64,000 nt of DNA, from positions 1-64,000 of the forward strand of contig JASANG010002959.1 in the NCBI GenBank assembly GCA_030248215.1, read 5' to 3'. This document shows, in pieces, positions 22,811 through 35,293 of this stretch. The notes under the pieces are model-generated. The model saw only the letters and a list, made by a program, of their open reading frames with translations. It was not told where the DNA came from and did not search any database. How positions within the stretch are numbered: the first letter of the stretch is position 1; the number at the start of each line of letters is the position of its first letter. Made by a program: the position numbers and the translations under genes. The stretch comes from Enoplolaimus lenunculus. Lineage: Eukaryota; Nematoda; Enoplea; Enoplida; Thoracostomopsidae.

Positions 22811-24979
22811 ATAATGTCGTCCATAGCATAGACTTGAGCTTTAACCGAAATCATTACAGAGCCGATAAACTATGGAACGAACGAACATCGTGGTCAAAAC
22901 TCATTGTTCTCCGTGACCCAATTGCCCGGTTTATATCAGGATACATCGATAAATGCATGAACCGAGAACGGCACTTATGCTATCACTGCACTTATGGCTC
23001 AATTGCATGTTTTGCGTTTGGCAATATGCAGTTCATGATTGCAGCTGCAACGAACATAACAACACCTGATACTTTGGACCAATCAATCAATCATTTTTAT
23101 CCACAATATTGGTATTGCGATTTTCAGTCGCATTTTGGCGACTATAACATTGTTCTGTACTATAACAAAACTGAACAATTTAAAATCGAAGCTCGACAAG
23201 TGTTACACGACAGAGATATTTCCGATAAAATGTTGTATTCTGGATGGGGCAAAAAGTTGTAAGTTTTACATGCTCGCCACGAGATTGTTGGAGTATGTTA
23301 CTTGGGCGTGGGATACCGTTTTGCTACGGGACTCCAATAGAGTATAAGCTTAAGCTTTAGACGAAGTTTTTTGCTTTCGCTAGTCTTACGTCTACGCTGT
23401 GTTTTAATATACGCTTATAATTACGCTGAAACTAAGGCTTATGCTTAGGAATATGATTATGTATATCCCTGATACGGTCCTCAATGTAATAGTTAGGTTG
23501 TTATTTATAATGCTTATATAAAAGTCTATATAAAGATGCGATATTTTTCATTCTAAGATGATTTGCAACTATCCACGAGTATAAAAATAACAGAGTTTCC
23601 GGTATTTTAATAATATAACAGAAACGGACACCAATTTTTACCCGAAACGTAAACGAGTATGCGGTTGCACCCAGCTAAAATAAGACTTTACCGAGACTGT
23701 GTATAAAACGCTTTTAGCGCATCGCATGAATAATATTTCGTATGTTTTATATTCAAATTTTTACATTTTTATATGTGATAATCAAGTGTAGGTTGTGCTT
23801 GTTAATATTGTTTCAGAAAGACATATTCTATATCAAGGTGCCACCGGATATCCGGCTCCGGCTCTGGCAAAAAATCACCATCCGGCTCCGGTATTTTAAC
23901 TTGTCTAGAATCTATATCCATTTTAATGTTGATCTAAAGAAAAATTTGTCACAAATTTTATAACTTTTCTACTTAAAAGCTAACAAATACGCTTTGAAAA
24001 ATGTAATTCCGACATACTTTTTTGTACAAGGGACACGAATTTAAGCAGTACAACTGCAAACAATGAACCATATGGCCACTTCGACATGCTATTATAAGGC
24101 GGTAGAACAATTTCTTAAGATGCACGCTGTTAATACATCACACATGTATGGCTAAAATATTTTACGGTGAATGGGCAAAATTTTTAGGGAACTGCAGCCC
24201 TGGACCCTGTTTGGCAATGAGTCCGCAAATAATGCATTGTCGCATGTCAGGATGTAACCGGATATCTGTTTTCGCTTCCGGTGAAAATCTGTTTTCGCTT
24301 CCGGTGAAAATCTGTTTTCGCTTCCGGTGAAAATCTGTGTCCGCTTCTGTTTTCGTCCTAGAAATAACGTAAATTCTGTTATCTTACGCTCAAAATTAGT
24401 CGAAAATCAGGTACATAGCTCGCAATTTTTCATTACAGATATGCTAGAATTGCTCGAAATGAAATATAAATGACGAAATTCAGCCAAAATCTTCAAAATT
24501 TCAATCCATCCTTCATTTGTTGTTTAGAATTTTAGAAAGCCCGGCGAATATTTACACGACTCAATTGTGCTGGCAGAAAATAAACTATTTTTAAACTTTT
24601 ATATTTCAATATTCGTTTTTCGTTCTCGTTACGTTTACTATCCGTTTACACCCTACCGTATGTTTTTTGTTTTTCCAGAAAAGAGCCATTTTTGGGCCGG
24701 GAAACAAGACACGTCAGCAATTCAAACGTTACCGTTGCGTTCGCTAAACAAATTTTTTCAAGCCTTGAAGTTATAAACCGTATATTTCGCACTTACTATA
24801 TCGATTATTTGAAGTTCAAATTTCCAATGTACCCAGCAGCGTTGGACTTATGCAACAGTGTGCCAAACTCTGAAACACAATATGAAATATGTTATTCTCT
24901 ACATCATCATGAATGGAAATTTTATGATCTTAAAGCAAATAACGCTGTAGATAGTTCACATTTTGCAGCGATAATGTAA
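22774..24979 (+). CDS. Carbohydrate sulfotransferase (Sulfotransfer_2 family), 3' two exons
   Basis: Members of this family move a sulfate from PAPS onto sugar chains in the Golgi. Exon A (about 22774-23258) encodes WSKLIVLRDPIARFISGYID, which is the RDP..R..SG PAPS 3'-phosphate motif, followed by KCMNRERHLCYHC, typical of the nematode-expanded group. The donor GTAAGT follows 23258 (phase 2). Exon B (24679-24979) begins KEPFLGRETRHVSNSN, matching the family's TpHaT-type block, and continues with a YYIDYLKFKFP tail before TAA; the joined frame is open. The 5' exons with the PAPS 5'-phosphosulfate loop and the membrane anchor were not found, so the gene is partial, or its upstream exons are lost. 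A degenerate copy of the exon A start lies about 200 bp upstream (near 22583-22610). Confidence 0.75.
23340..23490. repeat. Degenerate TTAGGC-type block in the sulfotransferase intron
   Basis: TAAGCTTAAGCTTTAGACG...GGCTTATGCTTAGGAATATG, similar in content to the TTAGGC-bearing MITEs further right, but no clear inverted ends were found. Confidence 0.4.
24266..24340 (+). repeat. 23-bp tandem repeat, about 3.3 units
   Basis: Three full units starting CTGTTTTCGCTTCCGG, each ending GTGAAAAT, then a partial one, inside the sulfotransferase intron. The TTCCGG/GGATATCCGG words recur at 23846-23900, 37960-38000 and 40375-40410 as a dispersed short repeat. Confidence 0.8.
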
Positions 24980-26121
24980 CCTGCAGCCAGCGTTGCAATT
25001 TATTTACGTATTTTGGTACAAGGTATCCGAGGTTGGCCGAATTGGTCCCGCTATTTATAGTCCCGAAGCCGTCCTACCGAGTACTCGTTGAGCCCGGCTA
25101 ACTTTTTCTGAGCTGGAAAAAGGTCCATGTAGAACCATCGGCAACATTTGGAATAAATAAAACAAAGCACGAGAGCGAAGCGACCGAGAAACCAGATGCA
25201 GGTTTTTGTATTAATGGTTTATGTACACTGTTTGTTTGGACCAACAATAGGTCACAACACAGGTAGAATATTGCCAGAGACACTGTTATGCTCTGACCAC
25301 ATCTCTAAACGGAGTTAATTTATAAAGACAGGCACGACTTAGGCGATTTACCATATGACCACAATCACACCGGACTACATAACGCTGCGTGCCCCCAGAA
25401 ACCAATTTTTACTTTGTACGCAGGTCCATTATTATTATTGTTATTATTATCATTATTGTTGTTTCCGTTATTATTGCTATTATTATCATTGTTGTTGTTC
25501 ATGCATGTTTTGTTTCTGTCACCTGTATGTTTTTTGTGATGATCCTCGAGTTTTGTCTTGTTCTAAGGTCGCACCGATCAACGATCGAATATGATTTCGA
25601 TGGCCAGATTCCACTAAGTGAAATTAAGCATATGACAGGGTAGATTTCTGAATTTGTTCTATTTCAAAAGCAGTAGACGTGTGTCAACAGTTTTAAGGAG
25701 AAAGCAATAGGGGGAGATGCGTTGAACCATGCAAATAAGAGTGCACCGCTCCGGGCGTGCGAAAATTTTGTCCCTCATGACTTTTAATCGTTATGCCAGG
25801 ACTCATCTTATTTGGCCCGTCGTATTCAACTATATCCTTTGCTGTATGTATACGTATGTATGTATAGGTTTTGGGATTCTCTCCGTGTGTTGTCGCTACT
25901 TTTAGATAGAGTCAACTGTTCAAGGCACAGATCTTTGTTTAAAAATCGAAATTAGGCTGTCTAAAGCCTTTGTTCTACTCACGGGAACCTACAACGTGTC
26001 CCTGACTTACCATCACGTTTTTTTCACGCCGAGCCGTAATCTTGTTTCTCGTTTCTGAAAATTCGACTAGCACATTTAATTGCATATACATTGACTAGAT
26101 TCGTGTGCGACTAGTTTCAGT
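24980..26121. other. Intergenic with microsatellite
   Basis: No gene seen. A (TTA/TTG)n microsatellite lies at about 25425-25500, and gives repetitive I/V or Y/C frames that are shadows. A GAGCGAAGCGACCGAG block lies near 25168. Confidence 0.5.
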
Positions 26122-26392
26122 TTAACCCCTTCTCACATTGAGTTGCCTGTAGGCAACTCAGCGCAGTGTATATACGTCAAATAGCATATATCGCGCCGTG
26201 TTTAACAATTGCAACACGAATACATAGTACTAAATCACCACAAGACGTGAGAGCCCCCTCGGGCTCGAGCGTCAAGCTCCTATAGCTGAGGGGTGATGGT
26301 ATACGCCTCCCACTCCAGTCACTGGAGTTCGAATCCTAGCATTAAAGTAGTTCTCAGGGGAAATAGAAAATATTCATGTGAGAAAGGGTTAA
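26122..26392 (+). mobile_element. TTAA-flanked MITE with tRNA-like body, copy 1
   Basis: Starts TTAACCCCTTCTCACATTGAG and ends ATGTGAGAAAGGGTTAA, so it has inverted ends of about 15 bp inside TTAA, the target choice of piggyBac-type elements. The middle has A-box-like TAGCTGAGGGGTGATGG and B-box-like GAGTTCGAATCCTAGC, about 35 bp apart, like a tRNA gene; a CTCCCAC loop is faintly like tRNA-Gly. A palindrome, GAGTTGCCTGTAGGCAACTC, lies just inside the left end. Confidence 0.65.
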
Positions 26393-26439
26393 GCGAAAAA
26401 TTTTCAAAGGGTTAAGCGAAAAATTTTCAGTTTACTATC

Positions 26440-26711
26440 TATAACCCCTTCTCACATTGAGTTGCCTGTAGGCAACTCAGCGCAGTGTATATACGTTAAA
26501 TAGCATATATCGCACCGTGTTTAACAACTGCAACACGTATACATAGTACTATATCACCACAAGACGTGAGAGCCACCTCGGGCTCGAGCGTCAAGCTCCT
26601 ATAGCTGAGTGGTGATGGTATACGCCTCCCACTCCAGTCACTGGAGTTCGAATCCTAGCATAAAAGTAGGTCTCAGGGGAAATAGAAAATATTCATGTGA
26701 GAAAGGGTTAA
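26440..26711 (+). mobile_element. TTAA-type MITE with tRNA-like body, copy 2
   Basis: Same element and orientation as 26122-26392, only about 50 bp further on. The right end has TTAA; the left end has TATAA in place of TTAA. The words GGGTTAAGCGAAAAATTTTC repeat between the copies, suggesting that a duplication of the neighbourhood, or repeated insertion, made this pair. Confidence 0.65.
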
Positions 26712-27599
26712 AATTACGTATTGAATTGCACTGCGACCTGTAGTTTCGGAAACTAGCAGCAGAATGAGTATTGCGAAGGGGGCTAAGCTGAGTACTTAGC
26801 CAGAAACCTGGAAATGCTAAAAAGAGAGGGCATCAGGCCTAATTTCCGTGTGGGGGTCGTTTGAAGGGAGAGCCTCACGAATTATTGACTGCACAAGCAT
26901 GGAATGGGTTTTATTCAATATGCTTCACTGTCCCCGCCGCTCTCCCCCAACATCTTCTTCTTGCTTTATTTCCTAACAAAGTACAACTACATTTAAACGG
27001 TAATCTTTTATATAGACAGGGCTAGCGTTAGTTATGTTCAGATTGAGGGGTTTGAAATACGGTGTGAGCACAAAAAGGAGGTAGATGCGCTGGGGTAAGT
27101 TTTTGCCACATAGGGGTAACGAGTCAGTTAGATTAGGCGGAACTGTGACTTGGTGTTTTCGCGAACAACAAACCCCCTGATTGAGTTTGGTACTACGACG
27201 TTTGAAATTCCCTAACTTGGAGGCTAGAAGCGAGCTTGCAGCCTAAATCTGGCAAATTCCGGATCCTGGCCGGACTGTCTGAGTCTTGATTCAGTTTCTC
27301 TAAAAATCCGGGTTCCGCCCCCGTGCTCAGCGGAATCTGACTAGAGCTAATTGATCGTATTGAGTTTACTAGATAGGTGTATATGTGTATATATATCTGC
27401 ACACCGTGTTTGCGCAGCTTAGATTTCGTTAGTTAATACACGTATTGGGGGTTGAGATCCCGAGGGGTAGAGAAGGGGTCGTACGGCCTGCGCAGCTAGT
27501 GATGAGTAAATGTGTTAATTACTTGTCAGTCTGTTTCTGTTTTCCTTAAATTGTTCGGTTCCCGCGCACATTCACACACGTACGTCCCTTCCGACTCGT
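26712..27599. other. No gene seen
   Basis: No frame resembles a protein and no clean repeat ends were found. It may hold diverged U3 sequence of the older giant-element copy that follows, which I could not align confidently by eye. Confidence 0.3.
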
Positions 27600-28129
27600 A
27601 ACCCTTCGCTGGTCATATATCAACGGGAAGCGTAAGACGAAACCTCTGAGCACATCTCTGCTGCGCCAAAGATTTTACAAGAATTGCTGAAGGGTGCGCG
27701 CGGCTATTTTCAAAGCCCACTAAGCAAAAAAATCTGCAGTGACTGCCGGCAAACACACGGGAAGTTTCAGCCCAGAACAGTTGAGGCGAGTTGTGCGCTG
27801 AAGGGGAAGATTGTGGGGTGTTTTGAATTTTCAAAATTTTGAATTTTAGAGCTTTGGTTTGCTTAGGCCTAAGGGGAGATAGTCAGTTTAGGATCGGGGG
27901 CCGTTGTGAATTCAGGTTTAGGACATGCGAGGTGATGCATTTTTTAGGAATTTTTAAAATATTATTCTAACCTTTAGGCCCCAGGATTTGAAACCGGTTC
28001 CAATCGTTTTGGGACTCGTTGTTTTAGCCAAGAAGGCCACTCCGAACCTGCGCTGTAAATGGGCATTTGGAAATTTAGAGCCCATTTAGGTTGTACGTAC
28101 TGGTTGTGGATAGGGGTTTTTAGGCAAAG

Positions 28130-29560
28130 GCGATTTTCATTTTGCAAGATATAGCGCAGAGACCGGTATCAGACGCTTACCCGCATCGCATTGACTAAAG
28201 AAACCGCCCAGTTTGAGCCCGCGAAGTGGTAGTTAAAAAGTTAGACTTTTGAAAATTCTGAAATTTTGTGTATACACGTCCGGAGGCCCGGGTCCGAAAA
28301 ATGCGATTTCAACTTTACCGAGATCGGGAGTTGAATTGAGTACCATTCGATTCAGCTCGTTGAACTGAACAGGAAAACCACCCCGAAGCCAATCCGGAAA
28401 CCAATAGTTACGCAGTTATGGGCCCCCAAAGTTTTGGGGATTTAACGTGTACACGCTTTACGGATCCCGGTCCAAAAACGCGATTTTCACTTTTCCGGGA
28501 TTGAGTGCTAAAATTGGTATCAATCGATTCAGCTCCTCGAGCTGGTTAAGAAAACCACTTCAAGCCCTGTCCGCAAATAATACTTAAAAGGTTATGGCCG
28601 ATCAAAGGTTTTAAGATTTTGCGTAAATACACTTTGCGGATCGGACTCTCAAAAATGCGATTTTCACTTTTCCGAGATCCAGTGCTAAAATTCATACCAT
28701 TCGATTCCGCGCATCGCGCTGAGTAAGAAAACTACCCCAAACAGGGTGTGCAAATTAAAACTTAAAAATTTATGAGCATTTGAAAATTTTGATAACTTGC
28801 ATGTACACACATTACGGATCCAGCCCGAAAAAAGCGACTTTAACTTTTTCGAGCTACAGGAAAAAATTGATGTCTTTCGACTCGGCTCGCTGAGTAGAGC
28901 AAGAAAACCACCCCAAACATGGCCCGCAAAGCCATAATTAAAAAGTTATGGTCAATTGAAAATTTCAAAATTTTGTGTGTACACACTTTAAGGATACGGC
29001 TCCGAAAAATGCGATTTTCACTTTTTCGGGGTACGACGTCAAATTTGGTACCATTCGATTCCTTGCGTTGCACTGAACAAGAAAATTACCCCAAACACGG
29101 TCCGCATTTGAATACCTCAAAAGTTATGGCCTGACGAAGATTCTTAAATTTGCATGTACATGCATTGCGGAGCGGACCTCCAAAAATGCAATATCTACTT
29201 TTCCGGGACCCAGCGTTAAGAGTGGTATCGTTCGATTTCCCTAGTTGCTCTGGTTCAGAAAATCACCCATAACACGGTCCGCAAATGGACATTTGAAAAG
29301 TTATGGCCGGTTGAAGCTTTGAAAATGTCGTGTTCTTAGCCCTTGGCCGGTGAGATTTGGAAGTTGCGATTCTCAGTTTTCTGGAGTCTATCATTGAATT
29401 TGGAACAATTCAGTTTAGCGTATTGTTTCGGATAGTAAAACTACCCCGATTAGGGTCCGCTGACAGATATTTAAGGAGCTATGGTCTACTGATATTTCAG
29501 AATTTTGCATACTCATACTTGATAGGGGGGCCTTAGGGACCAGGAAAACAATTTTTCTGG
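28130..29560. repeat. Long 177-bp tandem array in the older LTR copy
   Basis: GCGATTTTCACTTTT-type cores at about 28130, 28303, 28469, 28655, 28833, 29010, 29185 and 29360, with spacing of about 166-186 bp (mean near 177). This is at least eight units, against about six in the young LTR, so the array changes length between copies. Confidence 0.7.
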
Positions 29561-31716
29561 ATCTCCGTGTTCAAAATTTGGTACCCTACAGCTTACTTGC
29601 CCTGTCCACTCAAGAGAGCCACCACGTGGGGCCATTCGCAACTGAGTATTCGACGGGTTATGGTCGGTCAAATTCACTACCCCAGCATGTATGAGCATAT
29701 TACACTAAGTAACCATTCAGAATCTGTATCCATTAGGCTCTCAAATCAGGGTCTAGGCCTGTAAGCGAAAATTTCAGTGGGGCTGCATGAAAACAATGTA
29801 GACAGAACGCGGATACACTGACTCAACACTAGCTAGGACCTATGACAATTTAATTTTGTTAGAAGGGATAAGTCTTTAGATTCACATATTGAATCAGACT
29901 ATATTCACACATAGGGTTCAAGGCTTAAATAGTTGTATTATTTACCCCACGATTTTCTATACTGTATTGTTTTTTATTATTCTATTGTGTTTCAATTCTT
30001 GTAGTTCTTGTATTTTTCTCCCCTGTTTTGCAATGCAGGTGTCTACCCCATTAAGAATTTAAGCGCATGACCGAATTCAGCAGTCTTTGTTAAGTAGTAC
30101 GGGGGGCACCATAACAAAAGCTGCACGTGGGCACCGCGGAATTTTCTTGGGTGTATAGTGTGAACAATTGCAGTCGTCCACACCTCACATCGCACATCAA
30201 CTCCTCATGTCCTGTCCCAAAAAAAGTGGAAACCTAAATCAGCCCCCTCACACTAGTTGTAACTATGTAAATACATATTTGCCTCGTTAGCCAATCATAA
30301 TCACTTAAATTCTAGTTCAGTTGTAATTTCGTATTGGCTGTTTTAAAACATAAATTTCAACCAGTGGACAAGGAACTTTGTGTCTGTTTCTGGGGCGCGC
30401 TGATTGGCAGAATTTGGACATTCAGTTCAGTTTACAATTTTCGGTTTTTAATCGCGTGTTCGAGCCGCGACAGCAAACCGATCTCTCTGCACACAGAGGC
30501 GACTTAGTGTGCACGAGAGTTTCGGGGCGCTAAAAGACAGGGGGTATGCGCGTTGTGCGCTGGGCTAAAATTTATAAGATAAGGGGGCCCAGTTAGAATT
30601 TTCCTGTTTTCACAAAGGGAGTGTGGGTAACTTTTTGAGCTGAAACTTTGTCTGGCGTTGGTGACAACGCAGGTGCAGGAATCCTGTATAAATTTTTGGG
30701 GGGAAATTTTTGAATCAGAAAAAACTTGCAAAGTGACGCCATTTAGGCAGCGATTCTAGGAAAAATTTAGGTATATCCAGAATTGACAATAACATTCGCA
30801 GGATTGATTGTCAGCACGGTAGGGAGGCCAATTCAGCCTAATGCTAAGCATTTAGGATATGGCAACTAAAGGAGCTATGGCCCTGCCGTCCAAAAAATTT
30901 ACGTGTACCCCGTGATTTGAGGCGATTCTAGCCGGGCCCGGATGAACTAAGCAATTAATAGGGCTTGTCCTGTTGACAATCAATCTGCTGAATGTGCAGC
31001 CTGTGAAAAACCAAGCTTAAGGCTAAAGAACCTGCGGTGCCCTCAGAGACAGACACAACAATAAGAACTATGTTCAACCAGAGAACCCTCCCAGGAAATC
31101 TTTTGGATTTTGAATACACGCTTGCGAGATTCTCGTGGTACAACCCCCTCCCACATCATTGCAAGACCTTACGGTACACGTGCAGCTTTCATGAATCTGT
31201 TAATGTAATGATGGTGAGTTTGAATGGGAAGTCCATGCAATGAGTTGACATTTCTAACCCAGGCTTAAGAGAGACTTTGAATCTAATATCGGAGGTCAAC
31301 CTGCGCCTGTCTGAAGGGTTGCATGTGGACCAGCCAAACTCTCCATCACCAGGCACAAAGCATAACTCTAAGATAAATTTATGCCCCTTTGCTGAAGTAG
31401 TCAGTGGTAAGATAGTAACCCTATGATAAGGTAACCCTTGCAGGAGCTAACCCTTGAGATAATTACTCATGCTTTTCTAGCAATTAATATAAGTTAGCTA
31501 TCGTTAGCTCAACTATTAACAATAAGCAAATAATATTGTAAGATCAAAACGTGCTACCACGTTTGAATTTTGATCATCAGGCGCAAGGTACCTTGCATTA
31601 AGAATGATATGCATGTACAAACTGTACAAAACGACAATAAACCTAAACTTTAATCTGAGTTCAGTCATGAACCTAGAGCGCTCAATTGATTCCTAGCCTA
31701 AGAGCCATGGCTAAAA

Positions 31717-31988
31717 TTAACCCTTTCTCACATGAATATTTTCTATTTCCCCTGAGACCTACTTTTACGCTAGGATTCGAACTCCAGTGACTAGATTGGG
31801 AGGCATATACCATCACCACTCAGCTATAGGAGCTTGACGCCGGAAGCCAGAGGGGGCTCTCACGTCTTGCGGTGATTTAGTACTATGTATACGTGTTGCA
31901 ATTGTCAAACACGGTGCTATATACACTATTTAACGTATATACACTGCGCTGAGTTGCCTACAGGCAACTCAATGTGAGAAGGGGTTAA
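31717..31988 (-). mobile_element. TTAA MITE with tRNA-like body, copy 3 (nested)
   Basis: Begins TTAACCCTTTCTCACATG and ends ATGTGAGAAGGGGTTAA, with TTAA at both limits. The tRNA-like box pair is on the minus strand. It is inserted in the older giant-element copy, and the young element lacks it at the matching place near 15540, which gives the insertion order. Confidence 0.7.
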
Positions 31989-32677
31989 GATAAACCTTAA
32001 AGTTAAAAGGAGACTCGAACTTTTGCCCGAATACGAAAGTTCAATGACTATTAGAGTCTCGGAAAGTGAGAGAATAGCCCTGGTCGAATCAGTGGCAAGA
32101 AAACCAATTTAATAACCTCAAGGGCTAGGATCGATCCGCCTTTCTGATAAACGGTCCAGGACCAGGTAAAGTAAAATTCTGCAGGACAAACCAATCCCAA
32201 GAATAAAACAAAGGTCCAAACCATTCCTTTGACTAAGTGTCGCTAAGTGTAACTTGGAGAAATAATTGTGAGCACACGGTGGCAGTGAAATCCACGGAGG
32301 AAAACTAAATGTTGCTGGTGCGGCGCCCACTTACATGCATACGGGCGTTCACGAGAACTTAGAGCATAGGCAGGCTCAGGCGTACGACGATATCGGGATT
32401 TTGTGACTCTCAAAATCTGTTATCACGCCGGGGGACCGTCATCCTCTAGGCAATTAGGTTGTTTTGGCAGATCCACGGCCTCGAACACCCGTGAGAGTAT
32501 CATCTCGGATTCGTCCGCAGGGATACTCGTTGATCGTACCCGCAACAATATTGAAGGAAGCTTCGAGAACAAAGCCAGTGCGAATGCTAACATCATTTTG
32601 CACTTGGTACCGACACGTAAGTATTTAGTTATCCTTATATAGGCTTTCACTAGCAAGAAGTCAAAGACATTCCTTTA

Positions 32678-33812
32678 CTGTGGCGGATTCAGAATTTTTC
32701 GATGCGATACGATCTGCTCCGAAATTTCACGATTCACCAATAGCGCTGACGGTGTAACGTTTTTGAATTCTACATAGCCATATTATCATCAATTTGGCTA
32801 GAAAACAATGTGAGGTTCGAATAAACTATTTAAACAGCCAATTTTCAGTACTTCAAGGGCCCATGTTACTTTCAGGGGCGTCCCGTTTTCCAGCGGGACA
32901 ACAATAGTGCCGGAGAGAGTCATTTGCTACTCCTGTTTGTGCATGCGCTATGATTTTTAAGCTTTGTTATTGCTTGTGGTTTGGTTACCAAGATCGCACA
33001 GTGCGAAGGGCTTCGAGGAGCCCGTCATCCTGCTCAGGGTGCTTTCCCTTCAAGTGCAGAGGGTGCGGGGGGCGGCAGCCCCATTTATAAAATCAATCCC
33101 AGCAAAAATAGTGCAGTCCCGTTTTCCCTGCGAAAATATATAGCTCCCCCTTTTTCCAAGAACGCCCCTGTATAATGCTGTCCCGGTTTCCCAAAAAAAT
33201 ACTGTTGCTGTTTGATTTTCCCGATTGTCCTGAGAAAATATATATCTGTCCCATTTTCAAAATTTGCAGAAGTCCCATTTTCCATTTGCCGAAACAAGCC
33301 TGTCTTGTTTTCACGTTATCCCAGCAACAATGTTTTGCTGTCCCATTTTCCCACATTCCCAGCGCAAATTATAAGCTGTCCCATTTGCCTGGAACAAGCG
33401 TGTCCCATTTTCCCGAAAATTTGCAGCTATCCCTTTTTCCTGTTTTCCCCGCAAAAATTTCCAGCTGTCCAATTTGCCATTTGCCCGAAACGGGCCTGCC
33501 CCATTTTCCCGTTTTCCCAGCAACAATGTGTTGCTGTCCCATTTTCCAACTGAAAATTTGCAGCCGAATCATTTTTTTTTGTTTTGCCAGCAAAAATTTG
33601 TAGCTGTTACATTTTTCCACTTGCCCGAAACAAATCTGTCTCATTTTCCCATCTGCGCGGTATGCGGTAGCATATAAATTTGCACCTATTACACTTCTGC
33701 GTCTTGCTGTCCCGCAGAAAAACGGAACGCTCCTAAAACTTACATTGCCCACTTCACCCATGGTGGCCGCTAGAAGCGATACATGCCTCCATTATCCCTG
33801 GATCCGCCACTT
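32678..33812. mobile_element. hAT-like non-autonomous transposon
   Basis: The left end CTGTGGCGGATTCAG and right end CTGGATCCGCCACTT are inverted repeats of the CAGTGGCGGATCCAG type common in hAT elements. The 8 bp outside are TTCCTTTA (32670-32677) and ATCCTTTA (33813-33820), 7 of 8 matching, as expected for hAT target duplications. About 1.1 kb, no transposase; the centre is the repeat array at 33105-33720. Confidence 0.6.
33105..33720. repeat. Diverged GTCCCATTTTCC tandem repeats
   Basis: A loose unit of about 55-60 bp built from GCTGTCCCATTTTCC, GTTTTCCCAGCAAMAAT and TTGCCCGAAAC words recurs about ten times. It makes long overlapping open frames on both strands (rich in C/P/F or G/K/W) that are repeat artefacts and not genes. 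Confidence 0.7.
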
Positions 33813-33820
33813 ATCCTTTA

Positions 33821-35290
33821 CCCTAGCTAACGTATATATAAGTAAAATACACATAAATGCTCGTTCATCACACTCTTCTACTGAAAGACAACTTTTTAGG
33901 CAGTTTTTGTTGACACTGCCAACACCAACGAGCTAATTATCTCTAAATTTAAAGAGTTATATATATTTAGCACAGTTTTATAAACATTATACTCATAGAT
34001 TCTTAATTTTCATGGCTACGGATACGGATGGCTTCTGTCAATTAACTTTTTAAAAATAAAACGACTATAATTTAATTCTCACTTCGATATTTATAAATAT
34101 GTTGATTTTTCAAGAACGACCAAAAAATATTGAACTTCAACTCAGCGGAGCTGTGGTCGCTGATGTCAGAGTTCTCGGCTCGGAAACTCCCAAATATGCT
34201 GCATGCGAATTCAGTATATATAGAAAACTCTGAGGCACAAAATTCCTGGTGTGGTGAATATTGTTTACAAATGCTGCAATTGGTTTTTAACTATAACAAG
34301 TGAAATTACTGGCAAATCGCCCTACTGATAATTTGCACTGTAAGTTACTATTACTTGTACAGATTCTGTATGTCTCTCCGACAATTTTTTGTAATGCTGT
34401 TTAAATTGACTAACGGACCCTAAAATGATCAGAGAGAAGAGGTATACACTCATATATATACTGCGCTCCTGCGGGTGTGATGATGACGCTCTGACCAATA
34501 TTTTTTCAGTCTTAAAAGAACTGCGTGTTCAGAAAACTTTACTTGCTTTTCTACAATGTTCTTGCGCATCCTACACCAATGAGTACTTTTTATTTATTAC
34601 GTATCAGTATATATGTGTGCACTGCAAAAAATGGTGAGTCAAATTGTACTCTCTCCGAAATAAGACCTACGGGACTACACACATTGAGTCAAATTCGACT
34701 CCGCCAGAGTCAAGTTAAAAATTTTTTTGCCGGAGCCAATAGTAGTCCTCGGGCTGTACACCTATAGTATACACACATACGTACTGGCTCGGTTGCAGAA
34801 ACATGACTTTTACGTCAACCTTTGACTTCTGTCAATGTAGGGTTTAAATCGCAGCTGGAACTAAAATCGGTAGGTCATCATGTTCCTAACTATCTTGAAA
34901 GGCTAAGCCTCGGCATAAGTATAAGCAAGCCTATAAAAAGCCTAAGCTTAAACTTGAGCTAAAGCCTTAAGCAAAAAATTTAGTCTTTGTCTAAAACTTG
35001 CTCAATCTTCGTTCCGCAAAAAATGGCTCGCTTCTCAAAGTGACATAGGCCGCAAGTTTTTGGTGGCTTTGTTCGTAAAAGGTTTATCTTTTATGGTGAT
35101 TGGGCTTTGTAACAGTGTCCGATTGCAGCTAGTTTTCCTAGGGCATGCCCAACTATTGCATCGCTTTCCCATTTTCAGTTCGGGAATGTTACAGCTACGC
35201 ATCAACCACAGACCAGGAATTGAAGAACTGAGTTCTTAATGAACGTAAAAAAATCACGTACATTTACGTATTGCCCATATTTGTTTTATC
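33821..35290. other. No gene; one degenerate TTAGGC-type block
   Basis: No coding signal recognised. A block at about 34905-35020 has AAGCCTATAAAAAGCCTAAGC and related words, like the TTAGGC-bearing MITEs. No inverted ends were resolved. Confidence 0.4.
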
Positions 35291-35293
35291 TTA

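Larger units (their letters stand above)
27600..32545 (+). mobile_element. Older partial copy of the giant LTR element, opposite orientation
   Basis: Read on the plus strand it matches the reverse complement of the young element. About 27820-30670 corresponds to LTR sequence (young LTR about 2500 down to 1, plus 16787 down to 16575). About 30670-32545 corresponds to the start of the interior (16574 down to about 14995). Identity looks like roughly 75-95% depending on the part, so it is far older than the young copy. It is truncated and broken, with many changes. It has a longer 177-bp array (28130-29560) and a nested tRNA-like MITE (31717-31988). The left limit is uncertain by several hundred bp. 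Confidence 0.65.

Noticed and set aside
26122-26392. A functional tRNA-Gly gene
   Set aside because: A and B boxes are present, but acceptor and anticodon stems do not pair properly, and it lies inside a repeated MITE.
33085-33761. Cluster of overlapping frames on both strands
   Set aside because: Caused by the GTCCCATTTTCC tandem repeat inside the hAT-like element.
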